Assembly: GCA_900764725.1 (NCBI GenBank)
Contig: CAAFPB010000328.1
Coordinates: 1-10,941, forward strand
Source: an uncultured Catenibacterium sp.
GTDB taxonomy: Bacteria; Bacillota_I; Bacilli_A; Erysipelotrichales; Coprobacillaceae
Length of the DNA stretch: 10,941 nt
Reading direction: 5' to 3'
Shown: one piece after another, positions 9,404 through 10,941 of the stretch
How positions within the stretch are numbered: position 1 is the first letter of the stretch
Layout: each line of letters begins with the position of its first letter
Position numbers and translations under genes: made by a program
The notes under the pieces: model-generated
What the model saw: only the letters and a program-made list of their open reading frames with translations
Told to the model about the DNA's origin: nothing
Database searches by the model: none

Positions 9404-9452
9404 TAAGTTGCGTTTTTATTGAAAATCACAAGATAATTCCAATTTTGAGTGG

Positions 9453-9467
9453 TGCACAACTTGTGCA
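9453..9467. repeat. Palindrome of two head-to-head box-like sites
   Basis: TGCACAA (9453-9459), a single C, and TTGTGCA (9461-9467): perfect 7-base arms. It sits about ten bases beyond the dnaA stop and overlaps the box-like site at 9462-9470. There is no T-tract on the dnaA-sense strand, so it does not look like a dnaA terminator. Confidence 0.7.
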
Positions 9468-9476
9468 TATATGTGC

Positions 9477-10829
9477 TTAACTTAGTCGTTCCATTAAATC
9501 ATTGATTGCTGTTTTATAGTTAGGATCCTGTTTCATTTTCTTCTTAACTTTAGAACAAGCTTTCATGATTGTGGAATGATCTCTTCCTCCAAATTCCTGT
9601 CCAATCTGGATATAGGAAATATCAGGAACGAGTTCTCTAACAAGATACATAGCGATATGTCTTGCTGTAATAATATTGTTTGTACGTGATTTACTCGTTA
9701 ACTGAGTCACTGATAGATTGTAATAAGAAGCAACTGTTTCCTTAATGGTGTCAGGAGTAGCTTCTTTTTTAGTAATTGTAGTTGTGTTATCAGGATTATC
9801 AAATGCTTCTAGTGCGAAATCTAAGCTAATATGATCAAGATTTTGTCCACATACTACTTTATAGAATAAAAGTGTTGTAATAGCGCCTTCTAGATCTCTG
9901 ACATCTTTATTGAAATGAGAAGCAATAAAATCTAATACTTCTTCATCAATAGGATAATCAATCATACGTGATTCTATCTTTTTCTTTAAGATAGCTTTAG
10001 CTGTTTCAAATTCAGGGTTATCAATAGTGACTGTTAAACCCTGTCTAAATCGAGAAACAAGGCGGTTTTCCATCCCTTTTAACTCTACAGGTGGTTTATC
10101 ACTTGTAATAACAATCTGTTTTCCTGAATGTTGGAGAGTATTGAAGATATTGAAGAACATCTCCATACTACCTTCTTTATTCGCAATAAACTGGATATCA
10201 TCAATCAATAATACATCCACACTACGATAACGACGATTAAAAGTCGCAATCGTATTATTACCAATAGCTTCTACATAATCATTTACAAATGCTTCAGCAT
10301 TTGTATAAAGAATACGTTTACCTGGAAATTTAATTTTCACATAGTTACCAATCGCATTCAACAAATGTGTCTTTCCAAGTCCGGAATTACTATGAAGGAA
10401 TAAAGGGTTATATGTACCAGGCTTTAATGCGACAGCAAGTGCTGCATTTTGAGCAATTCTATTACAATTACCCACTACGAAGTTATCAAAAGTGAGATCT
10501 GCACTTAAATGATCATCAAAATTTTCTACTTCTTCCTTAACTTCTACTACAGGTGCTTTAGCCTTGTTCATATTGTCATATTCCTGGTTTGACATCACCT
10601 TTATAGTGGCTTTAATACCTGACACTTCATAGAAGAACTCTGCAAGCTGTTCACTTGCATCCTCTATAAAGGTCTTATTAAAAACCGATTCTATAGTAAT
10701 AATTAATTCATTGTTCTGCAGTTCTTTCGCCTCTGTCTGGGTGAATATTGAGTCGAATACGATCTTATCGTCACTGTTTTCTCCATAGCGATTGAGGGTT
10801 TCTGTCCAGAACTGCTTTAAGTTGTCCAT
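9477..10829 (-). CDS. dnaA: Chromosomal replication initiator protein DnaA
   Basis: AAA+ initiator that binds origin boxes, oligomerises with ATP and melts oriC. 450 aa from the chosen start, close to B. subtilis DnaA. Domain I is about 1-80 and the linker about 81-110. In domain III the P-loop is SNSGLGKT (147-154), Walker B is LLIDD (207-211), sensor 1 is ITSD (241-244), MENRLVSRF (253-261) corresponds to box VII, and sensor 2 is VRDLEGAI (310-317). Domain IV (about 372-450) ends with the helix-turn-helix motif GGRDHST (414-420). Odd points: the first P-loop Gly is Ser147; in the box-reading motif E. coli P423, T435 and H439 correspond to I407, S419 and K423, while R399, D433 and H434 are kept (R382, D417, H418). 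Start: the ATG at 10829 follows SD AAAGGAAGGTGA; the in-frame ATG at 10856 lies inside the -10 element and has no SD. Confidence 0.98.
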   Translation of the reverse strand: MDNLKQFWTETLNRYGENSDDKIVFDSIFTQTEAKELQNNELIITIESVFNKTFIEDASEQLAEFFYEVSGIKATIKVMSNQEYDNMNKAKAPVVEVKEEVENFDDHLSADLTFDNFVVGNCNRIAQNAALAVALKPGTYNPLFLHSNSGLGKTHLLNAIGNYVKIKFPGKRILYTNAEAFVNDYVEAIGNNTIATFNRRYRSVDVLLIDDIQFIANKEGSMEMFFNIFNTLQHSGKQIVITSDKPPVELKGMENRLVSRFRQGLTVTIDNPEFETAKAILKKKIESRMIDYPIDEEVLDFIASHFNKDVRDLEGAITTLLFYKVVCGQNLDHISLDFALEAFDNPDNTTTITKKEATPDTIKETVASYYNLSVTQLTSKSRTNNIITARHIAMYLVRELVPDISYIQIGQEFGGRDHSTIMKACSKVKKKMKQDPNYKTAINDLMERLS

Positions 10830-10833
10830 ATAT

Positions 10834-10845
10834 TCACCTTCCTTT
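10834..10845 (-). promoter_or_regulatory. Ribosome binding site that decides the dnaA start
   Basis: AAAGGAAGGTGA on the minus strand, four bases before the ATG at 10829. The longer in-frame alternative from 10856 has only T-rich sequence upstream. Confidence 0.8.
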
Positions 10846-10854
10846 GCACCCCTC

Positions 10855-10883
10855 ATTATAAAAGAAAATGTGACTAATGACTA
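10855..10883 (-). promoter_or_regulatory. dnaA promoter
   Basis: Minus strand: -35 TAGTCA (4/6) at 10878-10883, 17-base spacer, perfect -10 TATAAT at 10855-10860. Transcription would start near 10848, about 19 bases before the ATG. A box-like site TTAGTCACA (10869-10877, one mismatch from TTWTNCACA) fills half the spacer, which would suit autorepression by DnaA as known for B. subtilis and E. coli dnaA. Confidence 0.62.
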
Positions 10884-10941
10884 GTGAATATTAACTATTC
10901 ACAACATGGATGTGCACAAAAAATGGTGAATAAGTAGTTAT
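10857..10941. other. oriC: dnaA upstream region with DnaA-box-like cluster (incomplete at window end)
   Basis: Four sites each one mismatch from TTWTNCACA: 10869-10877 (TTAGTCACA, minus), 10895-10903 (CTATTCACA, plus), 10911-10919 (TTGTGCACA, minus) and 10925-10933 (TTATTCACC, minus). The heptamer TATTCAC or its complement occurs at 10831-10837, 10884-10890, 10896-10902 and 10926-10932 in alternating orientation, the middle two making a perfect inverted repeat with a 5-base spacer. This resembles the box cluster upstream of dnaA in bipartite Bacillota origins. More sites may lie beyond the window. Confidence 0.65.

Larger units (their letters stand above)
9339..9480. other. oriC: Putative oriC core: dnaA-dnaN spacer with DnaA-box-like sites and A/T-rich unwinding region
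   Basis: Box-like sites measured against TTWTNCACA (read on the minus strand): TTATGCACA at 9398-9406 (full match), CTATGCACA at 9389-9397, ATATGCACA at 9462-9470 and TTAAGCACA at 9472-9480 (one mismatch each; the last overlaps the dnaA stop). A weaker opposite-strand site lies at 9450-9458. The sites form two close pairs with 9- and 10-base pitch. Between the first pair and dnaN, 9351-9388 has only 2 G/C in 38 bases, a good candidate duplex unwinding element. Placement between dnaA and dnaN matches the B. subtilis incC side of oriC. Confidence 0.75.

Noticed and set aside
10830..10856. Longer dnaA reading starting at the ATG at 10856 (nine extra residues)
   Set aside because: That ATG is part of the TATAATG of the dnaA promoter, has no SD, and the extra residues do not match the family; the ATG at 10829 has a strong SD.

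Overview
The window is a core replication-origin neighbourhood from a low-G+C Gram-positive bacterium (Bacillota). Every gene lies on the minus strand, so the order along transcription runs from high to low coordinates: dnaA, dnaN, a small S4-domain gene (yaaA), recF, gyrB, gyrA, an AEC-family membrane transporter, serS. The dnaA-dnaN-yaaA-recF-gyrB-gyrA order is the classic Bacillota origin cluster. A/T-rich codon use, consensus-like SD and sigma-A promoter sequences and the divergent DnaA and SerRS suggest an Erysipelotrichia-like lineage (Catenibacterium, Kandleria, Coprobacillus relatives). That placement is an inference from general impression; no database was searched.

Region by region. 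10857-10941 is the dnaA upstream region, with a promoter and several DnaA-box-like sites; it is cut by the window end. dnaA (9477-10829) is followed by a 138-bp spacer (9339-9476) holding more box-like sites and a very A/T-rich stretch next to dnaN, the arrangement expected of oriC. dnaN (8235-9338) ends at a strong rho-independent terminator (8120-8167). A new promoter immediately after it drives yaaA-recF-gyrB-gyrA, which are tightly packed (a 20-bp overlap, a direct TAAATG junction, a 14-bp gap). That unit ends in a second strong terminator (2352-2380), whose stem also supplies the -35 of a promoter for the AEC transporter (1409-2314). serS (71-1357) follows after 51 bp with its own likely promoter. 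No gene-free stretch exceeds 300 bp.

How the genes work together: DnaA opens the origin, DnaN is the sliding clamp that tethers the polymerase, RecF loads RecA at gaps, and GyrA/GyrB form DNA gyrase, which removes positive supercoils ahead of the forks. YaaA is a predicted RNA-binding protein tied to translation or ribosomes. SerRS charges tRNA-Ser. The transporter is the one accessory-looking gene. All genes are transcribed in the direction of leftward fork movement from the origin.

I see no novel defence, mobile or biosynthetic system here. The points worth a second look are: box-like sites of two flavours (TATTCAC core before dnaA, TATGCAC core between dnaA and dnaN); a DnaA whose box-reading helix and P-loop depart from the usual residues; two terminator/promoter overlaps; and a SerRS with non-canonical motif 3.
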